The notes beneath the pieces were generated by a model. It had not been told where the DNA came from. It was given only the letters and a program-made list of their open reading frames with translations, and did not search any database. 64,000 nt of DNA. Source: Corticium candelabrum. Taxonomy: Eukaryota > Porifera > Homoscleromorpha > Homosclerophorida > Plakinidae. Location of the stretch: the NCBI RefSeq assembly GCF_963422355.1, contig NC_085088.1:186001-250000 (forward strand). The letters are read 5' to 3'. The translations under genes were made by a program, and so were the position numbers. Position 1 is the stretch's first letter; every line of letters starts with the position of its first letter. Positions 32,101 to 42,260 of this stretch are shown in pieces.

Positions 32101-34208
32101 ATCACTTGTGCCAAGCTACAAGAATAGCACGTGGCAAAATGGAGTGAGGCTTTTTGCATTGTTGTTGTCTCCGTGTCTTGTAATTTGTTGTTTTTTAAGG
32201 TATTTGAATCTTGGTCTGCCTATGTATATAGGTGGGGTTTACCCAACTGGCCAACATAATTTGCCGTCTGCTGTTGGATTTGAGGGATGTATTCGGAATG
32301 TGTATGTTGATGAGCAGTTGCTGGACATGGCTGATTTCTTGCTGGAGAATGGAACAGAGGACGGTTGTCCTTACACGACCAGTTGTCAGAGTGGGCCTTG
32401 TCGTAGTGGAGGGACGTGTCAGGAGACATACAATATGTTTAAGTGTCTGTGTCCACCTGGACATGTTAATACTCATTGTGACAAAGGTAAGAACAACATC
32501 CAACTGCCTGTTTGTATGTCCAACTTTCCTTACTTTTGTCTTATGCATGTGTATGTATCTATTTGTGTATATTTGTGAATCAGTGTCTTGGTTTGTCTGT
32601 TGTGGTATATGTGTATGTTTTTGTAGATGCAGAGGCTGTTACATTTTCTGGGAGCAACTACATTCGCTATTCCTTTCAGTCTCGTTCAATACGCGATACC
32701 TCTGATGAGCAAGAATCATATCAAGAGTCATTTTCTTTCTTAATTAGGCCACAACTGTCAAGTGGAGTTCTCATGAAAATGCTTAATTCAGCGAAAACAG
32801 AGTTTGCCACATTAGAGGTATGAATAGGAATAGATTCCGTGTTTTAGCTGTGCTCAATGCCTGTTATTGTTTTTGCTAGTTGATTGCTGGTAGTTTACTC
32901 TATTCATTCAATGTTGGCAGCGGTCGTCGTGACGTGTGGGCTAACATTTCTCTTACAGATGATCGTTATTATTACATTCGCATATTGCGAGTGGGACGGG
33001 TTGCTCATCTGTCAGTTGATGAAACTTCAAATCACTTTACTGGTTTTTCTAGTGATGAACAAATTCTTGAGTTTGATGCTAACAATGTCTACATTGGAGG
33101 TTTTCCAGGTCGTGTTGGCTTTTCTGGCTGTTTGAAAGATCCTCGTTACAAAGATTCTTTTCTTCCATTGCAAGGCTCTAACACTGTGGCACGAGCTGAA
33201 CCAATAGGAGGTGTACAACAAGGCTGTGACTGTCCAAATCTTTGTGGCTCTGCTGAATGTGAAAAAGAAGCCAAAGTATGTGTCCAAGAAGCAGTCAATC
33301 GCTGCTTCTCATCTCAATGTGTAGACTTTACATGTGACCTCTGCTCTGAGACAACACAGTGTGATTTTCAGCAGCAGCGGTGTCTTTGTCCATCTTACTA
33401 CACAAAAGACAGGTGTGATGTGGTGCTGGGCCATCTAATAAACAGTGACGAGGACCACATCGTGTATGGTGTAATTGCTGGTATTATAATGTTTATTATT
33501 ATTTTGGTCATCATAGTTGTTGCAGTGAGGCGACAACTTATAGGAAACAGTGAAGTACTAGGTGTGTCACATCCCATGAATAATGAAACACTTGTGACTA
33601 GGCGAAGATTCTCAGGTTTTCAGACAGTTGTACCATACAAAGAGGAAGGAGGAGGAGAAAGTGAAACTAACCGGAGTGTTTCTGATTCTGTAGCTGATTT
33701 AGAACGTATTCGTCATGTTTCTGCACTGTCTGGTAACAGTACAACAAAGCTTGTGGTTAGATGCCATTCACCTGAAGTGTCTTCAGGTAGCTCAGTCATA
33801 GAAAAAAAGCGGAAACGTGAAGAGTCGGAGGCCAGGACTGTTGATAGCTCTGCACTTTCACTCTGTAACGTGAAGACAGTTGAGTCTTGTGCTCATGAGT
33901 CGTCTGCAAGCACTGTCTCAATGCCAATAGCCAAGCATGCATCAAGTGTTGATGTGTTTGCTGTTCTGGAGGCCAGATTAGCCAAGGAAGATAACCAAAT
34001 TGATTCAACGTCTAGTTACGACAAACCAATTGAGTATAAGTATGAGGGCAGCTGCTCAAATGCCAGCAGTCTCAGTTCTATTTGTGGAAGTGATCACAAC
34101 TTGGAGAATGAACCCTACAGTTTTGAATTTCTTCATGAATTGGGTTCCAGTTTTAAGTCTGTTACAGATGTTTATTCTGTTTGTGAGAGATCAACCGACA
34201 AGAGCTGA
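17121..34208 (+). CDS. Giant type III classical cadherin (about 40 EC repeats, EGF, LamG, catenin-binding tail)
   Basis: Five exons, 17121-32000, 32064-32143, 32200-32486, 32627-32817 and 32880-34208, join in phase to 5,588 residues. After a signal peptide (residues 1-30) come about 40 extracellular cadherin repeats, counted from 40 inter-repeat linkers of DxNDNxPxF type; about ten linkers are degenerate. A globular membrane-distal region (about 4257-4358) resembles the one that precedes EGF domains in Fat and invertebrate classical cadherins. Twelve EGF-like domains follow (about 4359-4865), then LamG, EGF, LamG, a Cys-rich segment, one membrane helix (VYGVIAGIIMFIIILVIIVV, about 5340-5362) and a tail of about 225 residues. 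The tail has KEEGGGESE, like the p120-catenin core of classical cadherins, and YEGSCSNASSLSS plus LHELGSSFKSVTDVYS, like the beta-catenin-binding region. The start at 17121 or the Met at 17139 are both possible. A Fat-like cadherin is the alternative, but the tail argues for the classical family. Confidence 0.9.
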
Positions 34209-34567
34209 CCTAAGTGATAATTTTCAAAATCGCATGGTTACTATTTTCGATATCATGAAATAATTACATATACCTGACTTTTAAAATACAGATGTTGAGT
34301 TTTTGATTGCTTACATGGAAATGAACATGTTAGTTTCAGAAGCTGATGCTATAGCTCTTATCTTTTGATTTCATTGTCTGACATATATATGCTCTTTCAT
34401 CAGCCTCAGAAATGTAATGTACATAGACACTACTATGCAGAACTGAGTCTTTCACACATTCGAGTTGCATCTGGTGTCACAAGCAATTAATTAATTGATA
34501 TTAACTGTAGAGATACCATAAGCACAAGTCGGTTCTCTATGACGGCTAGCGTACGTTACTAAGAAAC
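34209..34567. other. Intergenic region between the cadherin and SART3
   Basis: AT-rich sequence expected to hold the cadherin 3' UTR and the SART3 promoter. No specific element was recognised. Confidence 0.5.
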
Positions 34568-37120
34568 ATGGCTGACTATCCTGACGTCTCCGAAGCAATG
34601 GAAGACGATCAGAGTGAATCCAGCTCATCTGGTGACGATAGTAACGATGATTCAACTGCAGTAGACGAAGACGCAATTGCCCGGCTTGAAGAAGCTCTTT
34701 CTACAAACCAATATCTTTATGATAGCCACGTGGCGTTGATTGCAGAACTAAGGAAAGGAATAGGAAAACCAGATGCCTTTTACAAGCTACGACAGGCTCG
34801 GGAACGCATGAGGAAGCTGTTTCCTTTGTCTGAGGATCTGTGGCTGCAATGGATTGGAGACGAAACACTATTCAACTCAACTGCTGTAGACAAGGACTTC
34901 GTCAAGGGTTTGTACGATTCTGCTGTCTCTGATTATTTAAGTGTTCGTGTGTGGTTGGAATATTGCAAGTTTACTATGGGAACCATGGTAGACGGCCTGG
35001 CTACTCTTGATGACGTCAGAAGTGTGTTTGAAAGAGCTTTGATGTCATGTGGATTGCATGTCAGTCAAGGAAGCACGTTATGGGAGGCATTCAGAGAGTT
35101 TGAGATAACAATACTTGATTCTGTCAATGAACTGTCCAAGGATGAGAATGACAAAGATGTGAAGTTACAGATGGATCGTGTTGCCAATATCTTCAAGCGT
35201 CAATTATCTGTTCCTCTCATTGGCATGGAAGCAACTGCAAATGAATTCACGAAATGGGCAGAAGAACATAACGTTGTGGTGTCTAACTATACGCAAAGCT
35301 ACAAGAAAGCTTTATCTACCCTTGGCAAATGCATTGAATATGAGGACAGACTAAAGCAAGCAGAGTCTCCACGACTGGAACAATACAAGGAATATATTCA
35401 ATTTGAAATGTCTGCTGCTGACCCTGCAAGGATCCAATGCATTTATGAACGAGCTTTAGCTGAGAATTGTTTGCATGCTAGCTTGTGGATGGACTACACT
35501 CACTTCCTAGACACAAAACTGAAAATTAAAGACGTTTCTCTTGTAGCTCATCAAAGGGCAGTGAGGAACTGTCCTTGGATATCACAGTTATGGTGCAGTT
35601 GGATTAGAGCAATGGAGAGGAATGCAGTAGATCTGATGTCAGTGAAAGAAATGTTTGAGGAGGGTCTACGTTGTGGGTTTTCATCAGCTGATGATTACAT
35701 TTCATTATGGTCAGCATTTATTGATTATCAGTGGAGGAGGAGAGACAGTGTGGATGATAAAGAGGAGATTATATCAACAGTTCGAGAGACATTTCAGAAA
35801 GCCGTTGAGCACGTCAAGCAGCTGTATGGCCAGAAAGCTGATCACAGTTGTTCACTGAAGCGACATTGGGCTGCATTGGAAGCAACACACTTTAACAGCA
35901 TAGCACGAGCAAGAGAACTGTGGGAAGAAGTCATGAGTGAAGGCCATAGACGAAGCGTTAGCATGTGGTTAGAATATGCTGAGTTAGAGAGGAGGTGTGG
36001 GTCAGTAACACAGACAAGAAAGCTGCTGCATGAAGCTGTAGTGAGAGGAAGTGATGAACCACAACGAGCATATGAAGCTCTTCTCAAGTTTGAGAGAGAA
36101 GAGGGCACTTTGTCTGAATGGGAATCAGCATGGGAGAGATGTCAAGTCAAAGTGAAGCAAATAACAGAACAACGAGCAAAAATGGAGGCAGTTGTTGAGG
36201 AGAAGAAGAAAGCAGGGAAGAAGAGAGAAGATGGAGAAAGGAAGAAGAGAAAGAAAGAAATTGATGATGATTCTTCAGCAGCAAAGCGAAGTAGGGGTGA
36301 TGCAGAAGAAGAGATGGAAAAAGCAAAGAAAACAGTAGTGAGGTGTGATGATGAACGGACAGTCTTTGTGAGCAATCTTCAATTTTCAACAACAGAAGAT
36401 GAGCTAAGGCAGGCATTTTCATCATGTGGAGATGTCACGATCATCAACGTTGTCAAGGACACAAAATGGAAAATGAAAAACTATGCCTATGTTGAATTTT
36501 CTTTACCTAGTGCTATTGATGCTGCACTAGCTTTAGATCGTACTTTGCTGTCTGGTCGTCCAATGTTTGTCAGTCGCTATGGTCAAGGAGGACAACATAG
36601 ATCAAAACCAAAGTATCCCATTACACCAGACAAAAACACAGTGTTTGTATCAAATCTGGCATTTGGTGCAACACCAGAAGAAGTGAAGGAAATCTTCACG
36701 CAGTGTGGAGTAGTGAAGGAAGTTCGTAAAACATGTGATGCATTAGGAAGACCAAAGGGTTTCGCTTTTGTTGAATACGAAGAATCAAAATCAGCTAGGG
36801 ATGCTGTCACAGTGCTGGAAGGATACAGATTACGAGGTCGGCCTATAAAAGTTGCTATTTCTAATCCTCCACAAAAATCTCTCATATCAAAGAGAGGAGG
36901 TATGACTGGTAACAATATGGGACAGAGAGGTCATGTAGATTCTGAAGGATTTGCCATTCCACTCAATCCTGGCATTCGGACAAGTAGTCGGACACAAATT
37001 AGTTTGGTACCTCGTTCTGTCAAGCAAAAGAAAGAAAACGAAACATCGAATGGAGAACCAATTAAACCATCTCAACGACTGAGTAACAAAGATTTCAGAA
37101 ACTTGCTTTTAAAAAAGTAG
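34568..37120 (+). CDS. SART3: SART3-like U4/U6 snRNP recycling factor
   Basis: One uninterrupted frame of 850 residues (human 963). An acidic start is followed by HAT (half-a-TPR) repeats at about 75-520 with the typical W...Y/F spacing (LWLQWIGDE, LWMDYTHFLD, MWLEYAELE). A basic nuclear-signal segment lies at about 555-575 (KKRKKEIDDD, AKRSRGD). There are two RRMs at about 597-670 (RTVFVSNLQF, NYAYVEFSL) and 690-765 (NTVFVSNLAF, KGFAFVEYEE). The C-terminal LSNKDFRNLLLKK corresponds to the LSm-interacting end of SART3/Prp24. SART3 helps re-form U4/U6 snRNP in the nucleus and in Cajal bodies. The lack of introns is odd, because neighbours have up to 14 exons and the mammalian gene has many. 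No poly(A) tract or flanking direct repeat marks it as a recent retrocopy. Confidence 0.95.
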   Translation: MADYPDVSEAMEDDQSESSSSGDDSNDDSTAVDEDAIARLEEALSTNQYLYDSHVALIAELRKGIGKPDAFYKLRQARERMRKLFPLSEDLWLQWIGDETLFNSTAVDKDFVKGLYDSAVSDYLSVRVWLEYCKFTMGTMVDGLATLDDVRSVFERALMSCGLHVSQGSTLWEAFREFEITILDSVNELSKDENDKDVKLQMDRVANIFKRQLSVPLIGMEATANEFTKWAEEHNVVVSNYTQSYKKALSTLGKCIEYEDRLKQAESPRLEQYKEYIQFEMSAADPARIQCIYERALAENCLHASLWMDYTHFLDTKLKIKDVSLVAHQRAVRNCPWISQLWCSWIRAMERNAVDLMSVKEMFEEGLRCGFSSADDYISLWSAFIDYQWRRRDSVDDKEEIISTVRETFQKAVEHVKQLYGQKADHSCSLKRHWAALEATHFNSIARARELWEEVMSEGHRRSVSMWLEYAELERRCGSVTQTRKLLHEAVVRGSDEPQRAYEALLKFEREEGTLSEWESAWERCQVKVKQITEQRAKMEAVVEEKKKAGKKREDGERKKRKKEIDDDSSAAKRSRGDAEEEMEKAKKTVVRCDDERTVFVSNLQFSTTEDELRQAFSSCGDVTIINVVKDTKWKMKNYAYVEFSLPSAIDAALALDRTLLSGRPMFVSRYGQGGQHRSKPKYPITPDKNTVFVSNLAFGATPEEVKEIFTQCGVVKEVRKTCDALGRPKGFAFVEYEESKSARDAVTVLEGYRLRGRPIKVAISNPPQKSLISKRGGMTGNNMGQRGHVDSEGFAIPLNPGIRTSSRTQISLVPRSVKQKKENETSNGEPIKPSQRLSNKDFRNLLLKK

Positions 37121-37405
37121 TGTCTTGTGTGACACTATATAAGCATGTGTTGTGTCTAGTTGTAGCTATGTGATGTGATGAGTGGGACGTGAGTAGCTTG
37201 CAGTAGAATAGTGACCAAAGCGATGAGTCAATTTGTACATGTATACGTGTTGCTGAATAGAACAATTTTTTATTATTACTGAGCCGAGTATAGTGAGGCT
37301 TCTAATCCGGGTCGCACAACAGAAAGGGGCGTGGTCCTATATGGCTCCATCTAACTCTCGGTCTATATTGCGTGCGTGCGTGCGTGCATGCGTGCGTGCG
37401 TGTGC

Positions 37406-37479
<74 letters not shown>

Positions 37480-37737
37480 ACACGAACCTCAAATTTCTCC
37501 TCCGTCGTTTCATCCTGTTGTATTGTAGCCAGGGATTGTGTGTACTTGACAACCAAGGAACACCTTCAAAAGTTGAATGCCACCTAGAGCTACAGTCAAC
37601 TATTCCACACGTCCCGTACTACAGTATGATGAATCCTTTACTACTGTACACTACACTGGGCTGTCTCTAGCACCGTTGATGGTCAATGTTTGCCAATATC
37701 AATTTCTGTCAGTAAATAGCATACCCCTGCATATCGT
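37121..37737. other. Intergenic region with a TGCG/TG microsatellite
   Basis: A (TGCG)n run grades into (TG)n at about 37370-37477. Frames read through it are Cys/Val artefacts. No gene was recognised; the region lies between SART3 and a MULE MITE. Confidence 0.7.
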
Positions 37738-38247
37738 TAGCCTCGCCCCAGATGCAGTGTGGATTGCAGCCCCGGATGCACTACGTCTGGTATGGTACCG
37801 CCTTACTGGGCGGGAGTAAGGATGTAAATCAAACTCCACAGCGCATGTCATACCAATGTTATTAGCTAGGGACTGAGCTTTCGATTGGACTCTGACGTTG
37901 TTCTAGCCTTTGTACTTGTCAATATTGCGATTTTAGGCCACTGTCAAGCGTTAGTAAGAGATTGCAGCTACGTTAGAGAGCGTAGCGGGGAAATGGCAGA
38001 TCAGAAATGGCACTTGCAGTGTATCATACGCCTTTGAACGCGTACACAGGTTCTCAGTCGAAGCTGTAATGCGTCTTATGCTTCTACTGCAATACTTCTA
38101 CTGCTACACCGACAAAGTACACTTGTAACTGACACTAATCATGTCCCTAGGGACATGGTTGACCGCAAGGGGCGGTACCATACCAGACGTAGTGGTGATG
38201 GAAGCGCATCCGGGGCTGCAATCCACACTGCGTCTGGGGCGAGGCTA
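37738..38247. mobile_element. Non-autonomous MULE (MITE) with perfect 9-bp target duplication
   Basis: The termini are inverted copies of about 70 bp that begin TAGCCTCGCCCCAGA and continue CAGTGTGGATTGCAGCCCC. The direct repeat GCATATCGT flanks it exactly at 37729-37737 and 38248-38256. A 9-bp target duplication with long inverted repeats is the signature of Mutator-like elements. The 510-bp element has no transposase frame. The perfect target duplication suggests a fairly recent insertion. Confidence 0.9.
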
Positions 38248-38597
38248 GCATATCGTTACAAAGGAGTGCATACATAAACTGTACATTTCAAATTGTCTTG
38301 ATCACTATCGCGAAACGACGACTAGACTACCTACCAAGGCTAGATACGTAATCTCAATTACTACAAAGTTTGCATGTTTACTTCCATGACCGCTGCAAGG
38401 TTTAACTTAATTAACAAATACGTATTGTCTAGAGCTAGCTATCTAGAGGACGCGGCGTTTCAGTAGTCGGTCGGAAAACTCCGTTAGACGTGTCAATCAC
38501 TAACGCGAGGCGTCTACGGATACCGTACAACTAGTTAATTAAATATTACTTGAGCACGGATTAGGCCATACGGGAGTGTACAGAGTGACTTACCAGT
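38248..38597. other. Upstream region of TTC5
   Basis: No coding sequence. It should include the TTC5 promoter; no specific motif stands out. Confidence 0.45.
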
Positions 38598-39593
38598 ATG
38601 GAGGCGGCCGAGGTAAACCGTTCAAGATAAATTGAAGATTGATGCGACTGTTTTGAGCTTCTAAAGGAAAGAATATTTTAGGAAGCTGTTCGTGAGCTTT
38701 ATGATTTTCGAGATCGTTACTTTGAACGCCATGACATTTCTAGAGCGTCAGAAAAGGCGAAATGCGTTGATGAGAGAATGACGGCTACCCTGCAAAAACT
38801 AGACGAGTTACCAGGTCATTCTTTGTTCTAAGTGTTTTAAAGTGCTGTACTGACTGTTCCTTTATCTAGATGAAGATTTGGACGTGAAAACGAAAGCGCG
38901 TTTGATGTTTCTTCGTGGTCACGCTAACAACGTTGTGCCTGATTTCAACGAGAAAGGCGAACAGTTTCTATCTCGTGCTGTGAAATTGGATCCAACACTA
39001 ACAGAGGCGTGGAACTCACTAGGAGAATGCTACTGGAAACAGGGTAATGTCAAGGGAGCGTTCGACTGTTTCAATGGAGCTCTGAGACAAGTCAGACATT
39101 CACAGAGACATAATTGCACACATTGATTCTGGAGTTCTACTTTATAAAATATTGGTTTATTGGTTTATTTGGCAGTTTTTGTAAAATCCTGTGTTATAGC
39201 GCAGTCACCAATTAATTAAAGGTAATTGTTGCATGGTTCCATTCATTCTGTCTAGGTTCAGAACAAAGTATCACTAAGAAATGTTTCTATGATTTTACGA
39301 CAAACTGGTGAAGGTATGGAACTGCAAATAAACTTGTTTGAGCGTCTTGTTTGTCACTTAAGTAATTAATTAAGCTTATATGTATGTACATGTTTGCATA
39401 TTGCTCAAGATCTGCATTTACAACTTATTGTACATAGTGGTTACATATTTATTGTGGTGTCACAGGATATGCAAAACACAGTTGCTTGCAAATTTTAAAC
39501 ATCTGATCACACAGTTTATATAAAACATAGCAGTTATACGTATATAGTTTACTTATCATGTAGCAGTAGTCTAATTTTATGTGTGCAGTTTAC

Positions 39594-39661
<68 letters not shown>

Positions 39662-40923
39662 CACACACACACACGACAACAACAATGATTAGCATGCAAC
39701 AACAACAACAACAACAAACACATGCATACATGCGTACTTATTTTGCAGAGTAGATGTAATCAATAGTTTAGATGTAATCAATAGTTTAGATGTATGATAT
39801 AAAACTTCTTCGTTTGATTTGTTCTTGTGTGTTTGCAAGGGGCTGCTGAACGGTTTAAGAATTTCAAACTTAGTGTTGAGAAAGCAAAAGAAGCAGTGAG
39901 TATGGATGTGTCCGATGGAATCTCATGGTGTAAGATGGCTATTTCTACACTTCTTGTCGTAATGCAGTCATGTAGTGCATCTGTTGTAGATGTTTTGGGA
40001 AATGCTTATCTGTCATTGTTTTTCATCAGCGGAAACTCTGATAGTCTCCTGAAGCAATGCATGACAGCGTATGCACAAGCGGTAGGCTATAATTACAAAC
40101 ATAATTATGGTTTAATTAAGACAGACTGGGAAGGACATTTTTAAAAAATAGACTTGTAGCAATTTGTGACTATAACTCATTTGTAAAGATTATATTTGTT
40201 TATGTAGTATAGTATTAACAGCTAGATAGCTGAATAAACAGGCAGACAGACACAGAGACGATCAGATGGATAGACATGATTGATCTCCATAACCAACATG
40301 TCGACAATTAATTCTACGTATCAATTGCTATCAGTGTTGACCATGCGGTCTTCATTAATGTAGGAAAAGGATCTGTTGGCTGCCAACAATCCCGATCTTC
40401 ACTATAATCGAGCAGTTGCATATCAATATGAAGAAAAATTTCAACTTGCTCTTGATGGTTTCATGAAAGCGGTTGCTTTTGATCCCAACTGGACGGAGCC
40501 TCAAGAACATGTTGACAGGCTAGAAGCTTACCTTGTGAAAGTCAGTGGCATGGCCACAAACAAAGTATAACTGTACATCTAATATTGAATCGATTGTGTC
40601 ATTAGATTTTGTTGACAGGGGAGGTTGAAGCCAAAGAAATTAGTGTTGCTGCAACAGGGTATTTCTGAAAAAGATCTTGGGCCGTATAATGGAGGACAGT
40701 ATGTTAGACCAACTGGACAAACAGTTGATTTGAGAGAAGTTCCACTAAGCGAGTTGAGGGAAGGCATTAATGGAGAAGTGATTGTAGTGGGAAAAGTTGT
40801 GGGAGTCATTACATCGACAGGAAACATTACATCACAGTATGATGTTCTAGTTGTGTGGCTGTGTTGTGTGCATATTTGCTGTGTGTCCACTGTGTGTGTA
40901 AGGGTGTGTGTTTGTGTGTGTCT

Positions 40924-40966
<43 letters not shown>

Positions 40967-41489
40967 TGTGTGTGCGCACGCGCGCGCATGTGTGTGCTTG
41001 TAGATGCGCATTTGTTTGTGTGTGTGTGTGTATTATTAATTGTAGGACACTAGCTGTGGTTGACAAGGTTGGCTCATGTGTCATCGTTACAATATTTCAC
41101 ATGTCATCATCAACAGCGCCTTTGATAGGAGATTCTTTAGCAATTCCAGAACCACAATATCAAATCACAAACGTTCATTGTCCTAAGCAAGTAAGTGTCA
41201 GTCTTTGTATGTCTGTCAAGCTGTCTGTCTGTCTGTGTTTTGTCTGTGTCTGTTTGTTTATTTGTTTATTTGTTTGTCTAGTCATGTCCATCTACACTGT
41301 ATCTGTTTCTGCCTATTAATGCTGGTATTGCCTTTGTCTTCGTTTGTTATATCTTACTGTTTGTAGGGTCATCTTTCATTCCCCAGCATCAGAGTTGATA
41401 ACCCATTATGCTTGGTAGTCAACAAACATCGAGTAAGCAAAGAGAAGTTAGTTCCTTCTGTTCTCGATATCGTGAATAAGAGTGAATAG
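38598..41489 (+). CDS. TTC5: Tetratricopeptide repeat protein 5 (TTC5/STRAP)
   Basis: Ten exons join in phase to 431 residues (human 440): 38598-38612, 38682-38814, 38870-39090, 39256-39313, 39840-39929, 39990-40081, 40364-40564, 40619-40836, 41046-41190, 41367-41489. TPR repeats fill the first two thirds (SRAVKLDPTLTEAWNSLGE, LGNAYLSLFF, LHYNRAVAYQYEEKFQLAL), followed by the TTC5-type C-terminal OB-fold (VVGKVVGVI, LIGDSLAIPEP). In mammals TTC5 is a p300/p53 stress-response cofactor and also recognises nascent tubulin in tubulin mRNA autoregulation. The five-codon first exon (MEAAE) was chosen because it has an ATG, a good GTAAAC donor and the right phase; it is the least certain part. The gene converges on OXA1L. 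Confidence 0.93.
39597..39674. repeat. (AC)n microsatellite in TTC5 intron 4
   Basis: About 78 bp of nearly pure AC dinucleotides with one interruption. Confidence 0.95.
40902..41031. repeat. (TG)n microsatellite in TTC5 intron 8
   Basis: TG-rich tract that ends shortly before the acceptor of exon 9; it contains a CG-rich interruption at about 40975-40990. Confidence 0.92.
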
Positions 41490-42011
41490 TCAATACCAGT
41501 TGTTATAATTCAGAGACCAAACAGTGTAACTGATATTAACTTTACAAATTGCTACAGACAAAATGTTAATTGAGCGTACAATTTATTGAATTCTCTTGAG
41601 CAGCTAACATTATGGTGTTCACCTGTTGGTATGTGTTGCTATGGTAAGTGTTGTTATGGTAACTGTTGCTATGTCAAGTGTTGATAGTCGAGTTGATAAC
41701 TGTTTGCTAAAAAATGCTGTCAATAAATGATGACATTGGACAGAGGTATGTAACACTGTTGCTAGGTTATACAGTACGACTTTTCTTTTGCCTCCATTAT
41801 CCTACCCCAACAAACAGTCAGTGTGGCCTGTTTTCACCATAACACTTTTCCTGTCCACAAGAAGTTACTAACAGAGGGGGCAGAGCGAGTCAGTCGGTCA
41901 TATGTATGTCACGTGACCAGGGTAATAACTGATCAAAATAGATATTCTTAATTGTTACATCATGTTGTTTATTAGGACAATTATCTGGTTAATATCAATA
42001 TCTAGTAGCTA
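41490..42011. other. Intergenic region between the 3' ends of TTC5 and OXA1L
   Basis: Convergent 3' flanks. A short imperfect tandem repeat of about 18 bp (TGTTGCTATGGTAAG-like) lies at about 41632-41690. Nothing else was recognised. Confidence 0.55.
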
Positions 42012-42185
42012 TCATTTCTTTTTTGGTTTGTATTTGTAAGTTGTTTGAATCTTTGCTTGTCCAGCTTTCTTCAGCAGATTTTTTTTCAGTTGTTCTTGTT
42101 GTTTGATAATGGCTTGAGCTTGAGCTGTTTTATAGCCTGAAATAGAACCAAAACCTATAGGCTCTTGTTGAAACATTGTTGCACC

Positions 42186-42260
<75 letters not shown>

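Noticed and set aside
17121-34208. A Fat-family protocadherin, first suggested by the number of EC repeats and the EGF/LamG region
   Set aside because: The cytoplasmic tail has the EEGGGE and YEGSxSxASSLSS features of classical cadherins, and EGF-LamG-EGF-LamG before the membrane also fits type III classical cadherins. Fat remains the alternative.
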